A stretch of 64,000 nucleotides of DNA from Humibacillus xanthopallidus (GCF_006716675.1 NZ_VFPM01000001.1:1178001-1242000), one strand, 5' to 3'; counted from the stretch's first letter, positions 26,293 through 35,764 are shown. Numbers and translations are program-made. Notes: a model not told the origin generated them from the letters alone.

Positions 26293-27494
26293 GGGGTTTC
26301 CACCGCCTCGGGGGCGGGCCGGTGCGCAGGAACCGGTCGCGCGTCAGTCCGGGGTGGGTGACCTGACTCGTCTGTCGTGGCGGGTGTCCTGGCCGTGTGA
26401 GGGACGGCGCCGAAGATGCCTTCCTTCTGCAGGCGCCCGAACGCGTTGACGCCGGCCGAGGTCAGTGGCGCGGCCAGGATGGCTCCCATGACGCCGAAGA
26501 GCATGGTGGCGGTCGTCACGGCGAGCAGGACGGCGAGAGGGTGCAGCCGCAGCCGAGTGCCGAACGCGAACGGCTCGACGAGGTTCTGGATGGTGTTGTT
26601 CGCGAGAAGGACGATGGCGAGCATGGCGAGGGCGTCCCCCAGCCCACCTGAGCCGTACGCGATGAGGGTGGCGAAGGCGCCGGCCACGAAGGCACCGAGG
26701 TAGGGCACGTAGCTCGTCACGAACGACACGAGGGCGATCGTGCCGGCGAGGGGCACGCCGAGCACCCAGGCGCCGACGAGGACCACTGCCGCGTTGGCCG
26801 CACCGATGATGGTCAGGCCCATGGCGTACCCGCGAAAGGCGAGGACGGTGTCGTCGAGGATGCTGCGGCCGACCGGAGCAGGCAGACCGAGGTGTCCGGC
26901 GGTCCAGCCCGTGATCTGTGACCAGTCCTTGAGGAGGAACAGCAGCATGAAGAGGGCGAGCACGCACCCGACGACGAAGCCGCTCGCCGAGCTGAACAAG
27001 GACCCGATGACCCCGTGGAGGAGCAGGCTGACGACCCCCTGCACGAGAGCCGGAAGCTCGCTGGTTCCCTCGGCGGCACCGGTGGCCGCGGTGTCGGCCT
27101 GTTGCAGGGAGCTGTCGACCTGAGCCATGATCTCGTCGCTCTGGCTGACCAGCCCGGCAATGATGACCGCGACCACGGCAACGACCAGGGCCAGGCTGGC
27201 GATGAGCACGAGGGTGGCGCCGAGCCACCGAGGAACCCGCCACCGCTCGAGGCGGTCGGTCAGCGGCACCAGCAGCGCCGCCAGCACGGCCGCAACCACG
27301 AGCGGTATCGCGACCTCGGCGACCAGGGCGGTGAGCAGCAGGGCGAGGGCCAGCACACACGCCACGCCCAGGATGAGCCACGCGGCCACACCCACGGATC
27401 GCAGCCACGGGGTCGTCGGCGCGGACGCGATGCCTCGCTGGGCGGCGGCCGCCACTCGGCCCGGGCCGGCTTCACCCGTGTGGACCTTGCCCAT
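26289..27494 (-). CDS. AI-2E family transporter (PerM-like)
   Basis: 401 aa. It has seven to eight membrane helices with the family layout: a long hydrophobic N-terminal pair, a large loop (SQSDEIMAQVDSSLQQADTAA), then GCVLALFMLLFLLKDWSQI, ALVSFVTSYVPYLGAFVAGAFATLIA and NNTIQNLVEPFAFGTRLRLHPLAVLL. The conserved PYLGAF and NxxQNxxEP motifs identify it. Members export small molecules or act as Na+/H+ antiporters. Transport of AI-2 is not implied here, and a partner function with the 197-aa protein is inferred from the 4-bp overlap. Confidence 0.86.
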   Translation of the reverse strand: MGKVHTGEAGPGRVAAAAQRGIASAPTTPWLRSVGVAAWLILGVACVLALALLLTALVAEVAIPLVVAAVLAALLVPLTDRLERWRVPRWLGATLVLIASLALVVAVVAVIIAGLVSQSDEIMAQVDSSLQQADTAATGAAEGTSELPALVQGVVSLLLHGVIGSLFSSASGFVVGCVLALFMLLFLLKDWSQITGWTAGHLGLPAPVGRSILDDTVLAFRGYAMGLTIIGAANAAVVLVGAWVLGVPLAGTIALVSFVTSYVPYLGAFVAGAFATLIAYGSGGLGDALAMLAIVLLANNTIQNLVEPFAFGTRLRLHPLAVLLAVTTATMLFGVMGAILAAPLTSAGVNAFGRLQKEGIFGAVPHTARTPATTDESGHPPRTDARPVPAHRPAPEAVETP

Positions 27495-27506
27495 GGAACC
27501 CTCCCG

Positions 27507-28643
27507 CTAGTCCGAGATGAGCGCGTCGGCCCACCACGCCGGCGGGGGCTTCGGCGCCGACATCGGCGGGCCGGTGACCTTCGTCGGGCCCACCACGGGC
27601 CACGCGTAGGGGTCGATGGTGACCTGCCCCGTGGTGATGCCGTCCTTGGTGATGGTGAAGCGGGTGAGGTCCTGCGCGATGGTGACGGGTCCGTCGTAGC
27701 GCGTGCGCATGTCGGTCATCACGGGCCCGACCGTCTCGTGGTCGACGGCCAGGTGCCACATGACCGACATCCGCGCGCCGGCACGGGCGAACACGCCACC
27801 CACGGCCGCCGGGCTGGTGTGCACCCCGTTGACGATCTGCTCGGCGAAGGGCAACGGGACGCCAGCCTTCGTGGCGTAGACGCTCGCGGAGGGGAACGTC
27901 TCGTGGATGAGCAGGTCGGCCCCGTCACAGGCGTGCACCAGGGTGTGGCTCGGCCGGGTGTCGCCGGAGAAGACGACGCTCAACCCGTTGTAGTCGACTC
28001 GGTACCCGACGGCTCCGTTGAGGATGTGGATGACGGGAAACGACGAGACCTGAACGCCGTTGCGGTCGTACACGATCGACGTGGTTTCGAAGGGCACCTC
28101 GTTGACCTCGGTGTGCGCGCCGGACTGACCGGGGTGCCCGCACAGCGACTCCATGTCCCAGGCGTGCGCGGTTTCGAGGTGTTGGGCATAGGCGCGGGTC
28201 CCCAGCTCGGGCCGCTCGCCGCCGGGACCCCAGAGCTCGACCGGATCACGGCGGCCGGCCTTTGCGAGGCTCCACACCAGGGTCGGTACGTCGCCGACAT
28301 GGTCGGCGTGCAGGTGCGTCAGGAACACCTTCGTGGTGTCGGTGACCGGCAGGTGCAGGCCGTTGAAGTTCGCCAGCGCCCCGGACCCCAGGTCGAAGAA
28401 GAAGAAGTCTCCCTGCTCGTTCCCGACCTCGATGAGAACGGATGCGGAGGCTTGGGAACGGTTGACGAAGGGGTCGCCGCTGCCGAGGATCGTCACCCGG
28501 ATGGCCCCGTCGGGCACGGCCCCGCCCCCGACCACGTCCGTCGGCTCCGGGCCGCCTCTCGGCTCTCCCACGACAGGCGTGGTGGTGAGCGATGCTCCCC
28601 CGTCGTACGCCAGCTCGGTCAGGTCGTTGATCTCGTGGTTCAT
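27507..28643 (-). CDS. MBL-fold metallo-hydrolase, GntH / RNase Z-like
   Basis: 378 aa from ATG 28643, with AAGGGAACCTG upstream. The metal-binding motif THLHADHVGD sits near residue 110. Further ligands are in GVQVSSFPVIHILN, SVVFSGDTRPSHTLVHACDGADLLIHE and the late MSVMWHLAV. Overall it resembles the metallo-hydrolase subgroup that includes guanitoxin GntH and RNase Z-like hydrolases. The first 45 residues are a poorly conserved Gly/Pro-rich extension. No signal peptide is evident. It lies 12 bp from the AI-2E gene. The substrate is unknown. Confidence 0.82.
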   Translation of the reverse strand: MNHEINDLTELAYDGGASLTTTPVVGEPRGGPEPTDVVGGGAVPDGAIRVTILGSGDPFVNRSQASASVLIEVGNEQGDFFFFDLGSGALANFNGLHLPVTDTTKVFLTHLHADHVGDVPTLVWSLAKAGRRDPVELWGPGGERPELGTRAYAQHLETAHAWDMESLCGHPGQSGAHTEVNEVPFETTSIVYDRNGVQVSSFPVIHILNGAVGYRVDYNGLSVVFSGDTRPSHTLVHACDGADLLIHETFPSASVYATKAGVPLPFAEQIVNGVHTSPAAVGGVFARAGARMSVMWHLAVDHETVGPVMTDMRTRYDGPVTIAQDLTRFTITKDGITTGQVTIDPYAWPVVGPTKVTGPPMSAPKPPPAWWADALISD

Positions 28644-28671
28644 CGCAGGTTCCCTTCGGTGTGGAGTGTGG

Positions 28672-30366
28672 TCATCGTCGTTGCCGATCAGTGAGGGCGT
28701 CCGCGACCGACGGATACGCGCTTTTCATCCCGGCCAGCGACTCGAGCGACAGCCGTGAGGCGTACTCGCGGACCCGCGTGTGGACCGCCGCGAAGAGCAC
28801 CTCGACTCCGGCTGCCTGCACGTCGTCGAGGAACCGGGCGAGCACCGTGGCTGCCGTCACGTCGATCTCGTACGTCGCCTCGAAGTCGAGGACGAGGAGG
28901 TCGGGCTGGGGGCGGCTGGCGCGGATGTCGTGTCTCAGCTGCTCGATCACCGGGTCGACGTTCGCGAAGACGAGCGGCCCGTCCACGCGGACGACGAGCG
29001 CGCCCGGCACCCCCACCGCCTCCGGGAAGGCCTCGATGTCGACGAACCCGCGGTCGGGGTGCCGCCCGAGGAGCGCGACGTGCGGCTGGCCCAGGCGCTG
29101 GAGGAGCAGGACGAGGCTGAGGACCAGGCCGATGATGATCCCGGCGGTCACGTCGATGAGCACGACACCGAGGAAGGCCGAGAGCGCGAGCCAGAAGTCG
29201 GGCACGCGGATCTGACGCAGCCGCCAGATCGGGCGCGGCCGGATCGTCCCCGCCACGGCGTGGATGACGATCGCACCGAGCACCGGCTCGGGCAGCGTGG
29301 CGAAGACCCCGGTGAGGAGGAGGACGGTGAGCACCACGAGGACAGCGGTGGCGACGAACGCGAGGGGTGACTTCGATCCGCTGCTCTCGGCGGCCGCCGA
29401 CTTCGACAGGCTGCCGGCGGGCGGGAAGCCCTGCAGCACCCCGGAACCGACCGAGGCAGCACCGTAGGCCAGCAGCTCCCGGTTGGCGTCGACCGTGGTG
29501 CCGTCCTTGGCGGCATACGCCTTGACGACGGCAAGGCTCTCGGCAAAGGCCACGATGACAACGGTCAGGGCGCCGGGTACGAGGGCGAGGACGTGATCGA
29601 CGGTGAGGCCGCTCCACGGGACGAATGCGAAGCCCGCAGGGATCTCGCCGACAACGGCCACGCCCTTCTCCTCGAGCGACAGTGCCGGCACGAGGAGGAT
29701 CGAGACGACGACGACCACGAGAGACGCTGGGACCTTCGGCGCCACGCGCTCCAGCAGGAACAGGACGGCGAGCGCACCGAGGCCGAGCACGAGCGAGGCA
29801 ACACCCCAGCTGCCGACCTCGCGCAGAAGGCCCCCCAGCTGCTGGACCGTGTTCCCCTCGGGTTTCTCGAGCCCGACCAGCTTCGGAAGCTGCCCCACGG
29901 CGATGAAGAGACCGAGGCCGACGATGAAGCCGTCGAGCACCGGTTCGGCGAACAACCGGGCCAGGAAGCCCATGCGCAGCAGCCCCAGGACGATGAAGGT
30001 GAGCCCGACGAGCAGGGAGAGGACAGCCGTGAGCAGGATGTAGTCATCGCCTCCCGCCATCGCGAGGGGCGCAACCACGGTGGCTGTCAGGGCGCAGACG
30101 GTCGAGCTCGGCCCGACGAAGAGCCGGGAGGAGCCGCCGAACCAGGCGTACCCCAGCACGGCCAGCGGGACGGCATACAGCCCGAACTGCGGTGGGACCC
30201 CCGCGATCGATGCGTAGGCCATGGCCTCCGGGACGACGAGCGCCCACAAGGTCAGGCCGGCGACCACGTCTTTCGACAGCCACTTCCGGCGGTAGCCCGA
30301 GAGCCACGGGGGTGGCCGGAGCGACGTGAGTGGGCGGGCCTCGGCCTGCTCGCCTAGCTGACTCAT
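28672..30366 (-). CDS. SulP family anion transporter with STAS domain, copy 1
   Basis: 564 aa from ATG 30366, preceded by GAGGAGGAG. The sulfate-transporter signature is at the start of the membrane domain (DVVAGLTLWALVVPEAMAYASIAGVPPQFGLYAVPL), followed by about 12-14 helices. The C-terminal STAS domain (about 435-560) includes LLVLDFEATYEIDVTAATVLARFLDDVQAAGVEVLFAAVHTRVREY. SLC26/SulP proteins carry sulfate, bicarbonate or other anions. It is followed 28 bp later by the MBL-hydrolase gene. The anion cannot be chosen from sequence. Confidence 0.9.
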   Translation of the reverse strand: MSQLGEQAEARPLTSLRPPPWLSGYRRKWLSKDVVAGLTLWALVVPEAMAYASIAGVPPQFGLYAVPLAVLGYAWFGGSSRLFVGPSSTVCALTATVVAPLAMAGGDDYILLTAVLSLLVGLTFIVLGLLRMGFLARLFAEPVLDGFIVGLGLFIAVGQLPKLVGLEKPEGNTVQQLGGLLREVGSWGVASLVLGLGALAVLFLLERVAPKVPASLVVVVVSILLVPALSLEEKGVAVVGEIPAGFAFVPWSGLTVDHVLALVPGALTVVIVAFAESLAVVKAYAAKDGTTVDANRELLAYGAASVGSGVLQGFPPAGSLSKSAAAESSGSKSPLAFVATAVLVVLTVLLLTGVFATLPEPVLGAIVIHAVAGTIRPRPIWRLRQIRVPDFWLALSAFLGVVLIDVTAGIIIGLVLSLVLLLQRLGQPHVALLGRHPDRGFVDIEAFPEAVGVPGALVVRVDGPLVFANVDPVIEQLRHDIRASRPQPDLLVLDFEATYEIDVTAATVLARFLDDVQAAGVEVLFAAVHTRVREYASRLSLESLAGMKSAYPSVADALTDRQRR

Positions 30367-30443
30367 CGGCACTCCTCCTCTCGTTCCTCAGTCTTCAGCG
30401 GCGTGATGCCGCAGGGCCTCCTCCAGCGAGGATGATCAACGGG

Positions 30444-32192
30444 TCACGAGGAGGTGTCTCGCTCGCGCACCGTGCAGGCGTCGACGGCGGCAGTGACCGT
30501 GCCGTGGAAGTGGTCGAGCCCGATGACGGTCTCGAGGTCGACGGCGGCGAGGCGGTCGCGCAGCTCGACGGTGACGCGGGCGAGGTGGAGCTCGATGTTG
30601 CGTTCGCGCAGACCGTCGATGATCTCGCGGAGGGCGACCTCTGCGCTCGCGTCGATGTCGCTGATGAAGGACGCGTCGAGGATGACGTGCCGAACGGGTT
30701 TCGGGGCGCCGTCGACGGCGGCCCAGAGACGCCGCTTGAAGAAGTGGGCGTTGGCGAAGAACAGCCGGTCCTGGATGCGGTAGACGACTACTCCGGGCGT
30801 GATGCCGGCGTCGGGGTGGTCGCCCACGTCGGCATAGCGGTCCTCTTGCTCGGACCAGCCGAGCACGGCATCTGCGGGTCGGGCTGCGCGACGGATGATG
30901 TCGGCGACCGAGAGCACCACCGCCACGATGATGGCTTGGAGCACGCCCACCATGACCACGCAGGCGACGGTGATCGCGGCGATGACCACCTCGACGCGGC
31001 TGCTGCGGGCCAGCTCCTTCCACTGTGCGACATCGATCAGCTTGGCCGACGCGTAGACGATGACCGCCCCCAGCACCGCGGAGGGCAGGTACTGGATGGG
31101 GCCGGTGAGGAACAGCAGGATGACGGCGATGGTGGCGGCCGAGGCGATTCCGCTCACCTGACTGGTCGCCCCCATGTCGTCGTTGACCGCTGTTCGCGAC
31201 CCGCTCGTCCCCACCGGGATTCCTTGCGAGACACCGGCAGCGAGCTGGACCGTGCCGAAGGCCAGCAGCTCCTGGTTGGCGTCGACGGTCTCGTGGTGCC
31301 GGGCGGCGAACGACCGAGAGGTGAGGATGGAGTCGGAGAAGGCCACGAGGAAGACGGCCACCGCGGCAGCAGCCAGGGCGGCCAGGTCGGACGCCGAGAC
31401 GTCGGGCACCTCGAGGCTGGGGAGCCCGCTCGGGACCTCGCCGGTGACCGACACACCTCGGCTGGCGAGGTCAAGGGCCCACGACACCGCGATGCCGAGG
31501 ACCACCAGCACGAGCGCACCGGGGAAGCGCTTGTTGACCCGACCCGCCACGACCAGCAGCGCGACGGACAGGGCACCCACGAGCACCGTGGTCCAGTTGG
31601 CGTCGCCGACGTGGGCCAGGACGTCCGCGGCTTCGCGGATCGCGCCGTCCGCGTCGCTGGAGACACCCAGAAGCTTTCCCAGCTGTCCGAGGATCAGCAC
31701 GATGGCCACGCCGGTGATGTAGCCGACGAGCACGGCCTGGGAGAAGTAGTCGGCGATCCAGCCGAGCCTGGCGAGCCGGGCGACGAGGAAGACGCCACCC
31801 ACCAGGAGCGCGAGCATGGCGGCCAGTGCCGTGTACTCCGGGCTGCCCGCCGCGGCCAGTGGCGCGAGCGCGGTGGCGACGAGCAGGGCGACCGTCCCCT
31901 CCGGCCCGACCACGACCCGCGGCGCGGACCCGAAGAACGCGTACGCGAGTACGGGGAGCAGCAGGGAGTAGAGCCCGGCGCTCACCGGCACCCCAGCCAG
32001 CTCCGCGTACGCCATCGAGGACGGCAGGGCCAGGGCGGCCACCGTCACTCCGGCGACCACGTCGGTTCTGAGCCGGCCCCCGGAGTAGCCGGACATGCTC
32101 CGCGCGAACGGAACGTACCGGGTGGTCATCGGCGGTCGGCTCGCCGAGGCGAAGGCACGGCGCCCTTGGTATGCCTTGGTGAACGGTTCCAC
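30444..32192 (-). CDS. SulP family anion transporter with STAS domain, copy 2
   Basis: 582 aa from GTG 32192; an ATG 21 codons in (32129) is a reasonable alternative because homology starts at PFARSMSGYSGGRLRTDVVAG. The membrane domain has PSSMAYAELAGVPVSAGLYSLLLP, and the C-terminal STAS domain has VRHVILDASFISDIDASAEVALREIIDGLRERNIELHLARV. It is only moderately similar to copy 1 (for example DVVAGVTVAALALPSSMAYA versus DVVAGLTLWALVVPEAMAYA). The two are old paralogues placed side by side, 77 bp apart, and may differ in substrate or affinity. Confidence 0.9.
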   Translation of the reverse strand: MEPFTKAYQGRRAFASASRPPMTTRYVPFARSMSGYSGGRLRTDVVAGVTVAALALPSSMAYAELAGVPVSAGLYSLLLPVLAYAFFGSAPRVVVGPEGTVALLVATALAPLAAAGSPEYTALAAMLALLVGGVFLVARLARLGWIADYFSQAVLVGYITGVAIVLILGQLGKLLGVSSDADGAIREAADVLAHVGDANWTTVLVGALSVALLVVAGRVNKRFPGALVLVVLGIAVSWALDLASRGVSVTGEVPSGLPSLEVPDVSASDLAALAAAAVAVFLVAFSDSILTSRSFAARHHETVDANQELLAFGTVQLAAGVSQGIPVGTSGSRTAVNDDMGATSQVSGIASAATIAVILLFLTGPIQYLPSAVLGAVIVYASAKLIDVAQWKELARSSRVEVVIAAITVACVVMVGVLQAIIVAVVLSVADIIRRAARPADAVLGWSEQEDRYADVGDHPDAGITPGVVVYRIQDRLFFANAHFFKRRLWAAVDGAPKPVRHVILDASFISDIDASAEVALREIIDGLRERNIELHLARVTVELRDRLAAVDLETVIGLDHFHGTVTAAVDACTVRERDTSS

Positions 32193-32260
32193 CCCTCAAC
32201 GCAACCGGCCCGAGCCAGGGTCCGTCATCCTCCAGCGGGGATGAGATGAACCGGGGGACT

Positions 32261-32815
32261 TCAGAACCGGCGGGTCACGTGGTACGTCAGCGACCCGATA
32301 CCCGCGCCGATCACGGCTCCGGCGATGACGTCGCCCGGGTAGTGGACACCGGTGTGCACACGTGAGTAGGCCACGACGGTGGCGGCAAGCCGAAGTGCCG
32401 TGTCCAGCTCGGGGATCGCGGCGCCGACCGCGGTGGAGAACGCGAACGCCGACGCCGTGTGACCCGACGGCCACGAGTGCGAGGCGGGCATCCGGACCCC
32501 GTGCGTGCGCACCGACCCCTCTAGTGACGGGCGGGTCCGTTTCGGTCCTCGCTTCACGACGAGGTTGACCGTTGCCGACGTGGCTGCGATGGCGGTCATC
32601 CCCACGAGTGCAGCGCGGCGCGGACGGCGTCCTGACACCGACAGGGCTGCCGCCACGCCCATCCATAGGACCGACCGGTCGGCCGCGCGGGAGATCCGGG
32701 CGAGGGCGAGGTCGATCTGCGGGGTCGACGTGGCGTGCACGGCGCTGTAGACCGCGCGGTCCAGGTCGATGAGCTCGTGCCCGGCCTGCCGCAGGCGCGC
32801 GGGGAGCCGGCTCAT
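32261..32815 (-). CDS. PAP2 family membrane phosphatase
   Basis: 184 aa. The three PAP2 phosphatase motifs are present: KRGPKRTRP (K-x6-RP), PSGH within SHSWPSGHTASAFAF, and SRVHTGVHYPGDVI (SR-x5-H-x3-D). Four to five membrane segments surround them. Such enzymes remove phosphate from phosphatidic acid, undecaprenyl pyrophosphate or similar lipids. Its ATG overlaps the stop of the lipid kinase by 4 bp, so kinase and phosphatase are made together. Confidence 0.9.
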   Translation of the reverse strand: MSRLPARLRQAGHELIDLDRAVYSAVHATSTPQIDLALARISRAADRSVLWMGVAAALSVSGRRPRRAALVGMTAIAATSATVNLVVKRGPKRTRPSLEGSVRTHGVRMPASHSWPSGHTASAFAFSTAVGAAIPELDTALRLAATVVAYSRVHTGVHYPGDVIAGAVIGAGIGSLTYHVTRRF

Positions 32816-34149
32816 CGCCGTGGTCCGCTCGGTGAAGGAGTCGCCATGCGGAGCAGCTCCGCCCAGCTCCAGGAGCGAAAGTGGTGCGGTACGCCGGGCC
32901 GGTCGATGGGGACGCGCACCCGCAGCGCGCGGGGCCGGATGCCGGCTCGGACCGGGGTGGGCAGCACGACGGCCTCGCCGTCGATGCCCACCGAGACCTC
33001 GGGGGTGTCGGAGGAGAGGACGACCTCGGGAGCGGTCACGGCGAGCACGCCGTGACGCGTCGCTCCGCGCAGCAGCCCGACCGCCTGGCGCGCGCTGCTC
33101 ACCCTGACCGAGACCACGCCCAGCTGGCCGGTGTCGAGCCGCGGGCGGCGCCCCAGCCCGACGAGGTCGCCCACGACGTAGGGATCGACGCTGACCAGCA
33201 CGGCTTGGGGCCGTTCGACGATCATGCCGTTGACGTCCACCCGCAGCCGGGGCCCGCTCTCGCCGCTCAGCAGGTCAGGCAGCACGTCGAGGGTCGTGCG
33301 AGTCTTGTCCTCGCGGTAGCCAGGGCTCTGCACGGCCGCAGCATACGCACCGAACGACGCGTTGTTGACGAACGGCCTGCCGCCGATGACTCCCAGGTCG
33401 ACGCGCAGCTCCACCGCGTCCTCCCCCAGCGCGGCCAGACCGGCCGTCGGGTCCTCGCGCTTGAGGCCGAGGTCGAGTGCGAAGTGGTTGCGAGTTCCAG
33501 CGCTGATGACGACGAACGGCACGTCGTGGTCTGCGGCCACCCCCGCGACGAGGGCAAGGGTTCCGTCGCCACCGGCCACGCCCAGCAGGTCGGCTCCGTT
33601 GACCACGGCCTCCCGGGCCAGTTCGGCGACGTCGATGATCCCCGGCCCCTCCATCATCACCACCTCCGCGCCGAGCGCCGCTGCCTTCGCCGGCAGGTCG
33701 AAGCGAGCCACCTTGCCGCCACCCGAGAGCGGGTTCATGAGGATGACGGGGTGGCGCGGCGGCGGGGAGGCCTGCTCGAGCATTCCCTCGGTGTCGCCCT
33801 CTGAGCTCAGCGCGATCCGCCCTGCGGCCACGGCCAGGGCGAACACGCCCGCGCACACGAGCACCGGGCCGAGCACATGGTTCACGGTGAGCAGGACGAC
33901 GAGGCCCGACGGGATGGCCAGGGCGACGACGAGCCAGACGGTGCGACGCCAGCCGCGCAGCGCGAGGAACCAGTACCCCGCAGCCACGAGGACGACAACG
34001 GCGAGCGCGGCAACGAGGAAGAGCCACACGGCGTGCGACGCCGCTGCTGCGACGAGCCCGAACAGTGCGAGGGCCGCGAGAAGGAGCGACAGGCGGGCCC
34101 ACCAGACCTGGCGCCCGACCCGGTCACTCAGCTGACGAAGCGGCGTCAT
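32812..34149 (-). CDS. Membrane-fused diacylglycerol kinase family lipid kinase
   Basis: 445 aa from ATG 34149 (34170 is an alternative; neither has a good ribosome-binding site). Residues 15-115 hold four membrane helices. The DAGK catalytic domain follows: VILMNPLSGGGKVARFDLP (nucleotide loop), ADLLGVAGGDGTLALVAGVA with the GGDGT motif, PFVVISAGTRNHFALDLGLKREDP, and the C-terminal lipid-binding half. It phosphorylates a lipid such as diacylglycerol. DgkB/YegS-type kinases are usually soluble, so the built-in membrane domain is unusual. It overlaps the amphi-Trp gene upstream and the PAP2 gene downstream. Confidence 0.86.
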   Translation of the reverse strand: MTPLRQLSDRVGRQVWWARLSLLLAALALFGLVAAAASHAVWLFLVAALAVVVLVAAGYWFLALRGWRRTVWLVVALAIPSGLVVLLTVNHVLGPVLVCAGVFALAVAAGRIALSSEGDTEGMLEQASPPPRHPVILMNPLSGGGKVARFDLPAKAAALGAEVVMMEGPGIIDVAELAREAVVNGADLLGVAGGDGTLALVAGVAADHDVPFVVISAGTRNHFALDLGLKREDPTAGLAALGEDAVELRVDLGVIGGRPFVNNASFGAYAAAVQSPGYREDKTRTTLDVLPDLLSGESGPRLRVDVNGMIVERPQAVLVSVDPYVVGDLVGLGRRPRLDTGQLGVVSVRVSSARQAVGLLRGATRHGVLAVTAPEVVLSSDTPEVSVGIDGEAVVLPTPVRAGIRPRALRVRVPIDRPGVPHHFRSWSWAELLRMATPSPSGPRR

Positions 34150-34405
34150 GCACCGACGGCTCGTCGCCATCCCGGGAACCCGCCGTAGACCACGTGAACT
34201 CGAGCTCGATCTCCACCTCGTCGCCAGTGACCTCGACCTCGAACTCGGCCCGCACCCGCTCAGGGAGTCGCAGCTCGACCGTGCCGGCTCCCAGGGGTAG
34301 CGTCACGTCACCGCCCCGGGCGAAGGCCTTGGAGAGAACCGAGAGCCACTGGGCCGCCTCCTGGCGAGACAGAGTCTCCTTGCGTTCCAGCTTGACGTCG
34401 GCCAT
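34124..34405 (-). CDS. Amphi-Trp domain protein
   Basis: 93 aa from ATG 34405. The whole protein matches the small amphi-Trp domain pattern: ETLSRQEAAQWLSVLSKAFARGGDVTLPLG, a beta-rich TVELRLPERVRAEFEVEV and the closing VEIELEFTWS with its Trp. Proteins of this family are small and of unknown role. The stop overlaps the 5' end of the lipid-kinase gene by about 26 bp, so the two are translationally linked. It is the first gene of the minus-strand run ending at 25699. Confidence 0.78.
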   Translation of the reverse strand: MADVKLERKETLSRQEAAQWLSVLSKAFARGGDVTLPLGAGTVELRLPERVRAEFEVEVTGDEVEIELEFTWSTAGSRDGDEPSVHDAASSAE

Positions 34406-34685
34406 CGTCCACACCCTTCCGGTTCGGGAGGATCCAGCGCGTCCAGGAGCTCGCACGCACCTCACCTCGGATGGCTCCACGATGCGTCGTGATCGGCGCA
34501 CGGCACATCACCTGCACGGGATGAGGTCCGGTCCCGGCCGTCGCGTCCGTTCCGGGACGTTTGCCTCTGGTGCTGGTGGTTGGTTCCGCCCATGGTGCAG
34601 GTATCGGGTGCACGCGGGCTTGGTGCCCAGTGAGCCCGGTCCCACCGTCAACAGTGCTTGTCCGCGAAGTTCGAGGAGGATTGCC

Positions 34686-35660
34686 ATGACTGTGCACCTG
34701 CGTCGCCGGCGCCGAGACGACGACTTCTACCGGTTCACGGCGGATCGGCCGGTGATGGAGCTCGATGGCTTCAGGCTGCGGCCGCCCTTCTACTACCACC
34801 GGGCCGACGCCTTCAAGTCGCTCCATCTCGCGTCCTACGACGCCGTGCGGGCCATCCTGCCCTCCGATGACCTGAACCCGATGCGGTGGTTCGACGGGCG
34901 GGCCATGATCGGGCTCGGGGTGTTCCGCTACGAGCACGTGTCGGTCGAGGATGCCGACGGAACGATCCGGCTGCTCGCGCCGTACGGCGAGATCGCCGTC
35001 GTAGCGCTCGCCAGCCGCGGCAGGTCCCGGGTCAGGGGCTTCGGCGCCCTGCAGGTTGCGATGGGGTCCAGTGGTGGGTTCATCCTCGACCTGCCGGTCA
35101 CCACGCGCGAGGCGTGTGACGGCGGCCGGAACGGCTACGGCATGGCCAAGTTCGTCGCCGACATGGACTTCACCGAGGAGCCCGGTCACCGCAAGGTCGT
35201 CCTCTCCGAGGAGGACGCGCACATCTTCACCCTGAGCGTGCGGGCCAGCGGACCGGTCCTGGCTGACCGCGAGCCCGCGCCGATGTACTCGGTGCAGCAC
35301 GGACAGCTGATCGAGACCGTGATCCGGTTCCAGGGCCACCGCCAGTCCGGGCTGGGAGCGGGTGCCGGCAGGCTCGTCTTGGGCGAGCACCCCGTCGCGG
35401 ATCGGCTCCGCGCGCTTGGGGTGGCCACGGAACCCGTGATGGTCGGCAGCTACCTCGACGCTCGGCTCATCCTGCCCACCGGAACGTCTGTCGGCGCCGC
35501 CAGGGACTACGTCGGACACCTGGGTCGCGACCGCGATCGCGGACGGCTGACCGTGGCCTACCCCGGCACAGACCCGATCGACCTGTATGCGGTGCCGGCC
35601 GGCATCCTGCCGTCCCGGGTGTCGTCTACGGCTGACGTGGTTCCGGGAGCCCGCGTGTGA
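34686..35660 (+). CDS. Acetoacetate decarboxylase family protein
   Basis: 324 aa from ATG 34686, placed by GAGGAGGATTGCC. It has the general ADC-like layout: RPPFYYHRADAFKSLHLASYDAVRAILPSDDLNPMRWFDGRAMIGLGVFRYEHVSV in the N half and NGYGMAKFVADMDFTEEPGHRKVVLSEE in the middle, where the family's active-site Lys is expected (AKFVAD). Classical ADC is about 245 aa, so this is a longer variant. It may act on other beta-keto acids. A 280-bp divergent region separates it from the amphi-Trp gene; I see no clear promoter there. Confidence 0.7.
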   Translation: MTVHLRRRRRDDDFYRFTADRPVMELDGFRLRPPFYYHRADAFKSLHLASYDAVRAILPSDDLNPMRWFDGRAMIGLGVFRYEHVSVEDADGTIRLLAPYGEIAVVALASRGRSRVRGFGALQVAMGSSGGFILDLPVTTREACDGGRNGYGMAKFVADMDFTEEPGHRKVVLSEEDAHIFTLSVRASGPVLADREPAPMYSVQHGQLIETVIRFQGHRQSGLGAGAGRLVLGEHPVADRLRALGVATEPVMVGSYLDARLILPTGTSVGAARDYVGHLGRDRDRGRLTVAYPGTDPIDLYAVPAGILPSRVSSTADVVPGARV

Positions 35661-35701
35661 GAGAGCCACCGTGTTCGGCCCACGATCTGGGCCGCATGCA
35701 G

Positions 35702-35735
35702 ACAGCCCCGCTCGCCAGGGGCGACGCGGGGCTGT
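35702..35735. terminator. Bidirectional terminator hairpin
   Basis: ACAGCCCCGC pairs with GCGGGGCTGT, extended inside by TCGCC/GGCGA. It sits 41 bp after the decarboxylase stop and 29 bp beyond the 3' end of the opposite-strand tRNA-Arg gene, so it can end both. Confidence 0.78.
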
Positions 35736-35764
35736 GACCTGCTGTTCTCTGTCTCAACACAGAG

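Noticed and set aside
34686..35660. Calling this gene a definite acetoacetate decarboxylase
   Set aside because: It is about 80 residues longer than the classical enzyme and I could not confirm all active-site residues, so only the family is given.
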